This document shows, piece by piece, positions 7,330-14,070 of a stretch of DNA of 26,127 nt (the stretch's first letter is position 1; the number at the start of each line of letters is the position of its first letter). The notes below the pieces were generated by a model. That model had not been told where the DNA came from and did not search any database. It worked only from the letters and a program-made list of their open reading frames with translations. This DNA comes from JBBIQS01 sp037442205 (lineage in GTDB: Bacteria > Myxococcota > Myxococcia > Myxococcales > UBA5297). The stretch covers positions 1-26,127 of the forward strand of contig JBBIQS010000107.1 in assembly GCA_037442205.1 (NCBI GenBank), written 5' to 3'. A program made the translations under genes and the position numbers.

Positions 7330-10215
7330 ATGAACCGGTTCACCGCCATCGCGATGATCTGCGCCACGGCCCTGCTCGCGCCCGAGGTCCGCGCCGACAA
7401 TACCGCCGACGAGGCCGACCTGCGCTTCAAGCGCGGCGTCGAGTTCTACCGGGCCAAGAAGTTCGAGGACGCGCTGGCCGAGTTCTTCCAGGCCAACCGA
7501 CTGGTGCGGAACAAGAACGTCATCCTCAACATCGCCCGCTGCTACGAGCAGCTGCGCCAGTTCGACGAGGCCTACCGCTACTACGACGAGGTCCTGGCCG
7601 AGTACTCCAAGGCCGAGGACCGCCGGGGGGTGGAGGAGAGCCTGGCCCGGCTGGCGCCGCAGGTGGCGCTGGTCAGGGTGGAGTCGGATTCCCCCGGGGC
7701 CGACATCTTCGTCGAGCGCAAGGACCTTGGCTCGCGCGGGACCACGCCCAAGACCCTGGCCCTGCCGCCGGGCAAGGCCAACATCATCCTGTCCTTGGCC
7801 GGCTACCGCGACGCCTCGCAGAGGGCGGTCCTGACCACCGGCCGCACCGCCACCGTCAACCTCCCGCTGGAGTTCATCTACGGCGCGGTCGAGCTCTCCG
7901 GCTCTCCGGAGGGAGCCCAGGTGCGGGTCGACAAGAGCGAGGGCCCCGCCGACGGCGTGCTGCCCGGCACCCTCAAGCTCAAGCCCGGCCGGCACATCCT
8001 GCAGATCTCCGCCGCCGACTACCTGTCCACCCAGCTGCCGGTGGACGTGAAGGCCGACGAGTCCGTCAAGGCCGAGGCCAAATTGCAGCCGCTGCCGGCA
8101 CCCACCGGCAACCTGATGGTCACCGCCAACCACGACGGGGCGCTGGTGCGCGTCGATGGCAAGGCGATGGGCTTCACTCCGGCGGTGGTGCCGCTGCCGG
8201 TGGGAAAGCACCGGCTGGCGGTGGAGATGGCGGAGATGCGCAGCTTCCAGAAGGAGGTGGAGATCCTCCAGGACAAGTCGGAGGTCGTCACCGCCGAGCT
8301 GCGGTACAGCGGCGGGGTGACCACCGCCGTCAACAAGAGCGAGACCGCGGTCGAGGACGCCCCGGCCTCGGTGACCATCATCAGCCGCGAGGAGATCCAG
8401 GCCTTCGGCTACACCAGCCTGCCGGAGGCGCTGCGGGCGGTGCGCGGGATGTCGATCTCCAACGACCGTTCCTACGACTACCTGGGCGTGCGCGGCTTCT
8501 CGCCCCCCGGCGACTACAACAACCGCGTCCTCATCCTCTACGACGGCCACCCGATGAACGACATCTACGCCGGGCAGGCCTACTTCGGTCACGAGAACAA
8601 CATCGACCTGAACGAGGTGGAGCGGATCGAGGTGGTGCGCGGCCCGGTCTCCTCGCTCTTCGGCTCGGCGGCATTCTTCGGGGTGATCAACATCGTCCCG
8701 CGCCACAAGCTGGCCAGCCAGAAGGCCGAGCTGTCCGGGGCCGCCGGCTCGCTGGGGCTGGGGCGGGTGCGCGCCACCGCCGGGACCGAGGGCGAGTCGG
8801 GCGAGTTCCTGCTCAGCCTGGGGGCGCTGCGGGCCACCGGCCAGGACCTGTACCTGGTGCCCGCCGACGCCCACCGGCCCGAGACGCTGGTCCGCGATCG
8901 GGACGACGAGCAGGCGGTCAACGGCGACGCCCGCGCCCGCCTCGGCGAGTTCTCGCTGCTGGGGACGATCAACTCCCGGACCAAGGACATACCCACTGGG
9001 ATCTTCGGCACCGCGCTCACCGGGTCGCAGGTGCGCATCATCGACCAGCGCGGCTTCGTCGAGGGCCGCTGGGACCACGCCACCACCGGCGGGTCGACGC
9101 TGGCGGCGCGCGCCTACTACGACGCCACCCGCTACCGCGGCGTCTTCCCCTACCAGGACGGCACCACCCAGACCGACCGCGGCGGCGCCGACTGGGGCGG
9201 GGCCGAGCTGCGCTTCCGCAGCGCCGAGTGGCTGGGCCAGAACCTCACCCTGGGCCTGGAGGTGCAGGAGCAGTTCCGCATCTACCAGATCGGCATGCTC
9301 GACGGCGTCACCGGACTCAACGACACTCGCCAGTTCACCATCGCCAGCGCCTACGCCGGCGACGAGCTGCGGCTGGGCAGCCGGCTGCTGATCAACGCCA
9401 GCGCCCGCGCCGACTACTACGTCGACAGCTTCGGGCTGCAGGTCAACCCGCGGCTGGCGATCATCGGCAAGCCCTGGGGCGGCGGCATCACCAAGCTGAT
9501 GGGCGGCCGCTCCTTCCGCGCCCCCACCGCCAACGAGCGCTACTACTACGACGGCTACATCGATCCGGTCACCCACCAGCCGCACTACGTGACCTCCAGG
9601 CCCAACCCCGACGTCAAGCCGGAGACCATCCTCACCGCCGAGCTCGAGCACACCCAGGAGATCGGCGACAACCTGCGGGTGGTCGGTGCGGCCTTCGTCA
9701 ACCGGCTGAGTGACCTGGTGCTGACCCTCACCGACGATCATGGCCTGAGCTATTGGAGCAACGCCCAGGGCACGGTGCAGACCCGCGGCGCCGAGGCCGA
9801 GCTGCGCTGGCAGCCGGCGCGGCTGTCGATGGTCTCGGTGGCCTACTGGTACCAGCAGATGGTGATCGACAACCTCGACGCCGGGCAGGAGAACCGGCTG
9901 CGCTCCAACACCCCGGCCCACGCCTTCTCGATCAAGGGGATGTTCCCCATCGCCGCCCCGTTCCTGGTCGGCGCGGCGGAGGCGGTCTACAACAGCTCGC
10001 GCCGCACCAGCGACGGCGCGGCGGCCACCGGCGAGATGCTGTGGCTCAATCTCGGGCTGTCCGGCCAGCTGCCGGGCGGCAGCTTCCGCTACTTCGCCGG
10101 CGTCCAGAACCTGCTCAACGAGCAGGTGCGGCTGCCGGTGGGCTTCGAAGTTCCCGGCGAAACAGTGCCCACCTACGGGCGCACCTTCGTCCTTCAGGTG
10201 GCCGCGGCCTACTAG
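7330..10215 (+). CDS. TonB-dependent receptor with N-terminal TPR and three PEGA repeats
   Basis: A 961-residue outer-membrane protein. A signal peptide (about 1-22) is followed by TPR-like helices (about 24-105, RFKRGVEFYRAKKFEDALAEF and onward), three PEGA beta repeats (about 117-180, 187-255, 262-330), the TonB plug (about 335-455, with DAPASVTIISREEI, LGVRGF, VERIEVVRGP and GVINIV) and a 22-strand-type barrel to the C-terminal aromatic Tyr. Such receptors import chelated metals, cofactors or glycans using TonB energy. The TPR-PEGA front end replaces the usual short signalling domain and adds about 300 periplasmic residues. A GAGGAG ribosome-binding site lies 3 nt before the ATG. The gene sits between the PEGA kinase and a HupE-type membrane protein, which suggests regulated uptake. 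The ligand is unknown. Confidence 0.93.
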   Translation: MNRFTAIAMICATALLAPEVRADNTADEADLRFKRGVEFYRAKKFEDALAEFFQANRLVRNKNVILNIARCYEQLRQFDEAYRYYDEVLAEYSKAEDRRGVEESLARLAPQVALVRVESDSPGADIFVERKDLGSRGTTPKTLALPPGKANIILSLAGYRDASQRAVLTTGRTATVNLPLEFIYGAVELSGSPEGAQVRVDKSEGPADGVLPGTLKLKPGRHILQISAADYLSTQLPVDVKADESVKAEAKLQPLPAPTGNLMVTANHDGALVRVDGKAMGFTPAVVPLPVGKHRLAVEMAEMRSFQKEVEILQDKSEVVTAELRYSGGVTTAVNKSETAVEDAPASVTIISREEIQAFGYTSLPEALRAVRGMSISNDRSYDYLGVRGFSPPGDYNNRVLILYDGHPMNDIYAGQAYFGHENNIDLNEVERIEVVRGPVSSLFGSAAFFGVINIVPRHKLASQKAELSGAAGSLGLGRVRATAGTEGESGEFLLSLGALRATGQDLYLVPADAHRPETLVRDRDDEQAVNGDARARLGEFSLLGTINSRTKDIPTGIFGTALTGSQVRIIDQRGFVEGRWDHATTGGSTLAARAYYDATRYRGVFPYQDGTTQTDRGGADWGGAELRFRSAEWLGQNLTLGLEVQEQFRIYQIGMLDGVTGLNDTRQFTIASAYAGDELRLGSRLLINASARADYYVDSFGLQVNPRLAIIGKPWGGGITKLMGGRSFRAPTANERYYYDGYIDPVTHQPHYVTSRPNPDVKPETILTAELEHTQEIGDNLRVVGAAFVNRLSDLVLTLTDDHGLSYWSNAQGTVQTRGAEAELRWQPARLSMVSVAYWYQQMVIDNLDAGQENRLRSNTPAHAFSIKGMFPIAAPFLVGAAEAVYNSSRRTSDGAAATGEMLWLNLGLSGQLPGGSFRYFAGVQNLLNEQVRLPVGFEVPGETVPTYGRTFVLQVAAAY

Positions 10216-10245
10216 CGGCCTCCGCCGCAGCGCCGACATCGAACC

Positions 10246-11286
10246 GTGGCCGCGACCCTCCGCACCTGCTTCCTCGCGCTCTGCCTGGCCGCCCCCGCCG
10301 CGGCCATCGCCCATCCCTTGGACATGGGAGCGGTCGAGCTCAAGGTCGAAGGGGAGGCGGTCGAGGAATCGCTCTTCCTCTCAGGGCGATCGTGGTCGAG
10401 CCTAGTCGAGCTGGGCGGCGCGCCCAGCCAGTCCGAACTGGACGCGCTCGCGCCGGCGCTGTTCCATGCCACGCTGGGCGCCTCTCCTCTGACTGCCGAT
10501 GGGCAGCCGTGTGTGCTGCAGCCGGTGTCGGCCTCGCTGGAGGGGATCGGCGCGCGGCTGGTCGCCCGGGGCCAGTGTCCGGCGGGGGCGAGGCTGCGCC
10601 AGCGGTTCGCCTTCCTGGGCCGGCTCAGCGACGGCCACCGGCTGGTGATCCAGGCATCGATCGATGGGCAACCGATCCAGCGGCTGGCCGATCGCGCAGT
10701 GGCGACGGCCTCCTTCGAGAGGGCGCCGGCCAGGGGCCTAGGCCAAATGGTGGCACTGGGGATCGAGCACATCTTCACCGGGTGGGATCACCTGCTGTTC
10801 CTGCTCGGGCTTCTGCTGGCAGGGGGGAGCCTGAAGCGGCTGCTGGGCGTGGTGTCCGCCTTCACCCTGGCCCACTCGGTCACGCTGGCCCTGGCGGCGC
10901 TTCAGGTGGTCAGCCTGCCCTCGCGGCTGGTGGAGAGCGCCATCGCCGCCTCGATCATGGTGGTGGCGGTCGAGAACTTCCTGGGCAAAGGCGCTGGGCG
11001 CAGGTGGCTGATCGCCTTCCTGTTCGGGCTCATCCACGGCTTCGGGTTTGCCTCGGCCCTGGCCGAGATGCACCTTTCGCACAGCGGCGTGGCGCAGGCT
11101 CTCTTGGGGTTCAACCTTGGGGTCGAAGCAGGGCAGGCGGCGCTGGTGCTGCCGGCGGCGCCGCTGATCGCCCTGGCCCGGCGCCGGGCGCTCTTCCTGC
11201 GCTACGGGCTGCCGGGGCTGTCGCTTGCGTCGCTGGCGGTGGGTGCGTACTGGTTCGTAGGTCGGGCGTTCCAGGCAGGCGGGTAG
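10246..11286 (+). CDS. HupE/UreJ-type membrane protein with N-terminal periplasmic domain
   Basis: A 346-residue protein starting at GTG. A signal sequence (about 1-22, ending AIAHPLD) and a periplasmic domain (about 23-160) precede six or so membrane helices. The HupE/UreJ signature is clear: GIEHIFTGWDHLLFLL (His175, Asp181, His182), AFTLAHSVTL (His210), FGLIHGFGFASAL (His264) and FNLGVEAGQ (Glu294). The conserved His/Asp residues in membrane helices resemble metal ligands. Members of this wider family act in nickel or cobalt uptake. It begins 30 bp after the TonB-dependent receptor, so the two may form an outer- and inner-membrane import pair; that is inferred. No clear ribosome-binding site is seen, which fits coupling to upstream translation. 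Confidence 0.85.
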   Translation: MAATLRTCFLALCLAAPAAAIAHPLDMGAVELKVEGEAVEESLFLSGRSWSSLVELGGAPSQSELDALAPALFHATLGASPLTADGQPCVLQPVSASLEGIGARLVARGQCPAGARLRQRFAFLGRLSDGHRLVIQASIDGQPIQRLADRAVATASFERAPARGLGQMVALGIEHIFTGWDHLLFLLGLLLAGGSLKRLLGVVSAFTLAHSVTLALAALQVVSLPSRLVESAIAASIMVVAVENFLGKGAGRRWLIAFLFGLIHGFGFASALAEMHLSHSGVAQALLGFNLGVEAGQAALVLPAAPLIALARRRALFLRYGLPGLSLASLAVGAYWFVGRAFQAGG

Positions 11287-11308
11287 GCGGGCAGCAGGGG
11301 GAGGCGGG

Positions 11309-11770
11309 ATGGGCAGCCTCAAGAGTCGGCTCACGGCGTCGCTGGCGGCGGCCTGGGGGGCCGAGATGCTTTCGGTCAGGGCACTGGAGTACCTGGCCGA
11401 AGTCGCCCCCTTTCCGCGGGCCGCGGCCCGGCTGACGGCGCTGGCCACCGGGTGCCAGGCCCATGCCTCGCGGCTGTTGGCGCGGATGGCGGCCGCCGGC
11501 GGCGGGCCCCTGCCGGTCCCTCCGGAGGAGCTGGGGCTGCCCGAGGCCTTCGCGCCGGCGCTGCTGGCCGAGGCCGGCCGGGCCCGGGTGAGCGCCGAGC
11601 GCTACGCCCAGATGGCCAACCAGGCCCGCAAGGCGATGGACCCGTCGGCGGCCTGGGTGTGCGAGCTCAACCGCGCCGAGGAGCTGGACCGGGCGGCCGA
11701 GCTCGAGGAGCTCGCCCAGCGGGTCGCAGAGGCCGAGCCGGGCGAGAGCGTGCTGGCCCCGCCGGGCTAG
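11309..11770 (+). CDS. Hypothetical small helical protein
   Basis: A 153-residue protein, Ala/Glu/Arg-rich and predicted all-helical, with no signal peptide or membrane segment. A strong ribosome-binding site (GGGGGAGG) lies 5 nt before the ATG, 22 bp after the HupE-type gene, so it may be the last gene of that operon. Helical blocks at about 1-32, 36-62, 83-107 and 112-140 suggest a four-helix bundle. The ExxH iron ligands of ferritin-like proteins are not seen, so that name is not given. Product and role are unknown. Confidence 0.6.
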   Translation: MGSLKSRLTASLAAAWGAEMLSVRALEYLAEVAPFPRAAARLTALATGCQAHASRLLARMAAAGGGPLPVPPEELGLPEAFAPALLAEAGRARVSAERYAQMANQARKAMDPSAAWVCELNRAEELDRAAELEELAQRVAEAEPGESVLAPPG

Positions 11771-11884
11771 CGGCGCCTGTCCAGAGGCGCGGCCGTCAAT
11801 GCCGGCGCCCAGGCCCGGGGCTTTTGGGACCGCTGCCGCGGAGCCGGATTCCACCCGGGCGAGCGGCGCCTCGGAGGGCCGTCC

Positions 11885-12298
11885 TCAGGGGTGCTGGCGG
11901 TGGCGCCAGATGCGGTCGCCCCAGGTCGGCTCGCGCACCCCGTCGAAGCAGCTGACCTTGCCGGACTCCGCCCGGCAGATGCCCTCGGGCGTCTGGGCGC
12001 AGCGGATCTGGCCGTAGGCGGCGAGGCAGCCGTAGCCGCAGGCGATGCGGCCGTAGCTCGCCAGGCAGCTCGCCTGGGGGAGCTCGCCGCCGCGCTGGTG
12101 GACCACCCACCGCGGCGGGTCCCAGCACACCACCTGCCCGTACTCGGCGCGGCAGGCGCCGAAGGGAGTCCGGGCGCAGCGCAGCTGGCCGTACTGGGCG
12201 GTGCACTGGTAGCCGCAGGCCGTCTGCCCGTACTCGGACAGGCACGCCGGTTCGGCGGCGAGGGCGGCGTGGAGGAGGGCCAGGGCGACCGGCAGCAT
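11885..12298 (-). CDS. Secreted Cys-rich protein with six C-x8-C/YGQ units
   Basis: A 137-residue protein with a signal peptide (1-15, cleaved near LAA-EPA). The mature part is two copies (about 18-60 and 77-119) of a 6-Cys module with identical spacing: Cys19, 28, 32, 41, 49, 58 and Cys78, 87, 91, 100, 108, 117 (steps 9-4-9-8-9 in both). Each module contains three C-x8-C units centred on YGQ, such as CTAQYGQLRC and CLAAYGQIRC, joined by GY(Q/G) and a TPxG turn. A disulfide-knotted exported protein is inferred. An in-frame TAG lies ten codons upstream with no other start codon between, which fixes this start. I know of no characterised function; similar hypothetical proteins probably occur in other myxobacteria. 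It is convergent with the gene ending at 11770. Confidence 0.75.
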   Translation of the reverse strand: MLPVALALLHAALAAEPACLSEYGQTACGYQCTAQYGQLRCARTPFGACRAEYGQVVCWDPPRWVVHQRGGELPQASCLASYGRIACGYGCLAAYGQIRCAQTPEGICRAESGKVSCFDGVREPTWGDRIWRHRQHP

Positions 12299-12317
12299 GT
12301 CCTCACGACGCCGGCCC

Positions 12318-12361
12318 GCGCCCCTCTATTCGACCGGCCCGCGGGCGGGGAGGAGGGGCGC
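12318..12361. promoter_or_regulatory. Perfect 9-bp inverted repeat abutting a -35 box
   Basis: GCGCCCCTC (12318-12326) and GAGGGGCGC (12353-12361) are perfect inverted copies separated by 26 bp that include the palindrome GCCCGCGGGC (12337-12346). The right arm touches the TTGACA box at 12362. It lies in the 99-bp divergent region between the Cys-rich gene and the coiled-coil gene. It could be an operator or a transcript hairpin; no regulator gene is adjacent. Confidence 0.4.
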
Positions 12362-12389
12362 TTGACACCCCTTCGGCTCTCCCGCTAAA
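12362..12389 (+). promoter_or_regulatory. Sigma70-like promoter of the coiled-coil gene
   Basis: A consensus TTGACA (12362-12367) is followed after 16 bp by GCTAAA (12384-12389). The ATG is at 12398, so the start of transcription would fall about 1-2 nt before it. No Shine-Dalgarno sequence is present. A leaderless mRNA is inferred. Confidence 0.5.
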
Positions 12390-12397
12390 GCCATCGC

Positions 12398-13165
12398 ATG
12401 CCCGGAGAAACGTTCGAAGATCTCATCTTTCAGCTCGGCGACGTCGGCTACGAGCGGCTGTGGAACAAGCCCAACCCGCCGCGGACCATGGACCGGGTGG
12501 TCAAGGCCGCCGAGGCCTACGAGCAGCGCCAGATCGAGCTGCAGGAGGTCGAGGCGACCATGGACGCCGAGGAGCAGGCCTACAACGAGTTCCGCGAGGC
12601 CTGCGAATCCGAGTCGGCGGAGTGCGACGTCACCGTCCAGAAGTTCAAGAAGGCGGTCGATCTCGCCGAGGGCAAGGCCAAGTCGATCGAGACCAAGCTC
12701 AACACCCGCCGCCGCGACCTGGCCGCCAGCGAGCGCTCGCTGGAGCGGCTGCGCACCCAGATCCAGCAGCTGGAGGAGGAGGGGCTGGCCGAGAAGGCCC
12801 AGCCGCTCAAGGCCGGCCTCAAGAACGCCAAGATGGACCAGATGAAGCGGGTCCGCGAGTGCGACGACATGCAGGCCGAGTACGACAAGATCATGAACCC
12901 CGACCTGGGCGCCGGGGCCGAGGGCATCCGCGCCCGCCGCCGGCAGCGCGACCTGGAGCTGCAGCTCGAGGACCGCACCGAGGCCTACAACCAGCTGATC
13001 ACCGAGCTCAACGACCAGGCGGCGCAGAAGGACGAGGAGATCCGCGCCGCCAAGGAGTACTTCGACCAGGCGCTGTACATGCTCGGCGAGGAGCTCTACC
13101 AGCTGCGCATCGCCGACCCCGCCCTGTCCGCCTACTACCCCAAGCTCGACAAGCTGGCCGGCTAA
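12398..13165 (+). CDS. Cytoplasmic coiled-coil protein of unknown function
   Basis: A 255-residue acidic protein, Glu/Gln/Lys/Arg-rich, without signal peptide or membrane segments. A short N-terminal head (1-30) precedes an almost continuous coiled coil (about 32-235) with a break at a Gly/Pro patch (MNPDLGAGAEG, about 166-176). It ends with a Tyr-rich tail (AYYPKLDKLAG). Heptad-like repeats of Leu, Ala and Met are evident. I do not recognise the family. It lies just upstream of rplC, which has its own promoter, so the two need not be co-transcribed. A scaffold role is possible but unsupported. Confidence 0.65.
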   Translation: MPGETFEDLIFQLGDVGYERLWNKPNPPRTMDRVVKAAEAYEQRQIELQEVEATMDAEEQAYNEFREACESESAECDVTVQKFKKAVDLAEGKAKSIETKLNTRRRDLAASERSLERLRTQIQQLEEEGLAEKAQPLKAGLKNAKMDQMKRVRECDDMQAEYDKIMNPDLGAGAEGIRARRRQRDLELQLEDRTEAYNQLITELNDQAAQKDEEIRAAKEYFDQALYMLGEELYQLRIADPALSAYYPKLDKLAG

Positions 13166-13181
13166 CCGTCCGAGCGCTGGC

Positions 13182-13210
13182 TTGATTTTCCCTAGTCGAG
13201 CGGCTAGGGT
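13182..13210 (+). promoter_or_regulatory. Promoter of rplC
   Basis: TTGATT (13182-13187), a 17-bp spacer and TAGGGT (13205-13210) give an expected start near 13217 and a leader of about 88 nt before the ATG at 13305. The sequence around the -35 is the only A/T-rich patch in this gap. Confidence 0.42.
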
Positions 13211-13254
13211 GCCCGGCTTTCACGCCTCGCCCATCGGGGGCAAGGCCATCACCC

Positions 13255-13283
13255 GGGAACCTCTGCGTGGCGCGCAAGTTCCC
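13255..13283 (+). other. Leader hairpin upstream of the rplC ribosome-binding site
   Basis: GGGAAC (13255-13260) pairs with GTTCCC (13278-13283), with a further GCG/CGC pairing possible inside the 17-nt loop. It ends 8 nt before the AGGAG ribosome-binding site (13292-13296). Ribosomal-protein leaders often carry autoregulatory structures, but no known L3 or L4 target motif is recognised, so the function is open. Confidence 0.4.
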
Positions 13284-13304
13284 CAATCGTCAGGAGCACT
13301 TGTC

Positions 13305-14036
13305 ATGAAGGGCATTTTCGGAACCAAAGTCGGAATGACTCAGTACTTCGCTGAGGATGGCAGCGCCATCCCCGTCACGGTGATCCAGGCTGGACCGCTC
13401 ACCGTCATCGGCAAGTGCACCGAGCAGAAGCAGGGCTACAGCGCGATCCGCGTCGGCTTCATGCCGGTCGAGGAGAAGCGGCTGAACAAGGCCGAGCTGG
13501 GCGTCTTCAAGAAGGCCGGCGTTCCCACCATGGAGGTCGTCCGCGAGTTCCGGCTGACCGCCAAGGAGGTCGAGGGTCTCAACGTCGGCGACCAGATCAA
13601 GGTCGACATCTTCCACAAGGGCCAGTTCGTCGACGTCACCGGCACCAGCAAGGGCCGCGGCTTCCAGGGCGTCGTCCGCCGCTGGCACATGAAGGGCGCC
13701 GCCCGCGACAGCGCCTCGAGCCACGAGCACCACCGGCACATCGGCGCCGTCGGACAGCGCAAGACCCCCGGCAAGGTCTGGAAGGGCAAGCACCTGCCCG
13801 GCCACATGGGCATGGAGACCGTCACCACTCAGAACCTGCAGGTGGTCGAGGTCGACCTCGAGCACAACCTGGTGCTGCTGCGCGGTGCCGTCCCCGGCCA
13901 CAACAACGCCATGATCGAGATCAACCCCTCGGCCAAGCACAAGGCCGATCGCGCCATCACCCACGTGGTCGAGGGCGAGGTCGAGGAGAAGAAGAAGGCC
14001 GCCGGCGCCAAGGCCGCTGCCCCGGCCAAGAAGTAG
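13305..14036 (+). CDS. rplC: 50S ribosomal protein L3
   Basis: A 243-residue protein. It starts MKGIFGTKVGMTQYF and carries VDVTGTSKGRGFQGVVRRW (109-127), TPGKVWKGKHLPGHMG (154-169) and LVLLRGAVPG (189-198), the core L3 motifs whose long loop reaches the peptidyl-transferase centre. The loop has a His-rich stretch (SSHEHHRHIG). Lys153 occupies the position of the E. coli methyl-acceptor Gln150. A Lys/Ala-rich tail of about 25 residues (219-243) extends beyond the usual end. The start is fixed by AGGAG with 8-nt spacing and by the family N-terminus; an earlier in-frame start at 13182 lies in the promoter. Unusually, neither rpsJ nor rplD is adjacent: a coiled-coil gene precedes and a lipoprotein gene follows by 34 bp. 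Confidence 0.96.
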   Translation: MKGIFGTKVGMTQYFAEDGSAIPVTVIQAGPLTVIGKCTEQKQGYSAIRVGFMPVEEKRLNKAELGVFKKAGVPTMEVVREFRLTAKEVEGLNVGDQIKVDIFHKGQFVDVTGTSKGRGFQGVVRRWHMKGAARDSASSHEHHRHIGAVGQRKTPGKVWKGKHLPGHMGMETVTTQNLQVVEVDLEHNLVLLRGAVPGHNNAMIEINPSAKHKADRAITHVVEGEVEEKKKAAGAKAAAPAKK

Positions 14037-14070
14037 CAGTCCGAAGAACTCCCGCCGAAAAGAGGCCCCC

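Noticed and set aside
7312..10314. Open reading frame of 1000 codons on the minus strand
   Set aside because: Antisense to the TonB-dependent receptor, which has unmistakable motifs; composition is that of a shadow frame.
9753..11435. 560-codon plus-strand frame across the receptor and HupE-type genes
   Set aside because: Arg/Gly/Ala-rich shadow of two well-supported genes; no domain of its own.
11309..11770. Ferritin- or rubrerythrin-like identity for the small helical protein
   Set aside because: The helical layout is compatible, but the paired Glu and ExxH iron ligands are not present.
11773..11790. 6-bp hairpin (GCGCCT/AGGCGC) after the gene ending at 11770
   Set aside because: Short stem with no T-tract; such pairings are frequent by chance at this GC content, so it was not called a terminator.
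13182..13304. Longer rplC reading frame starting at 13182
   Set aside because: The extra 41 codons overlap the promoter. L3 family proteins begin at the MKGIFGTKVGMT segment, which also has a well-spaced AGGAG.
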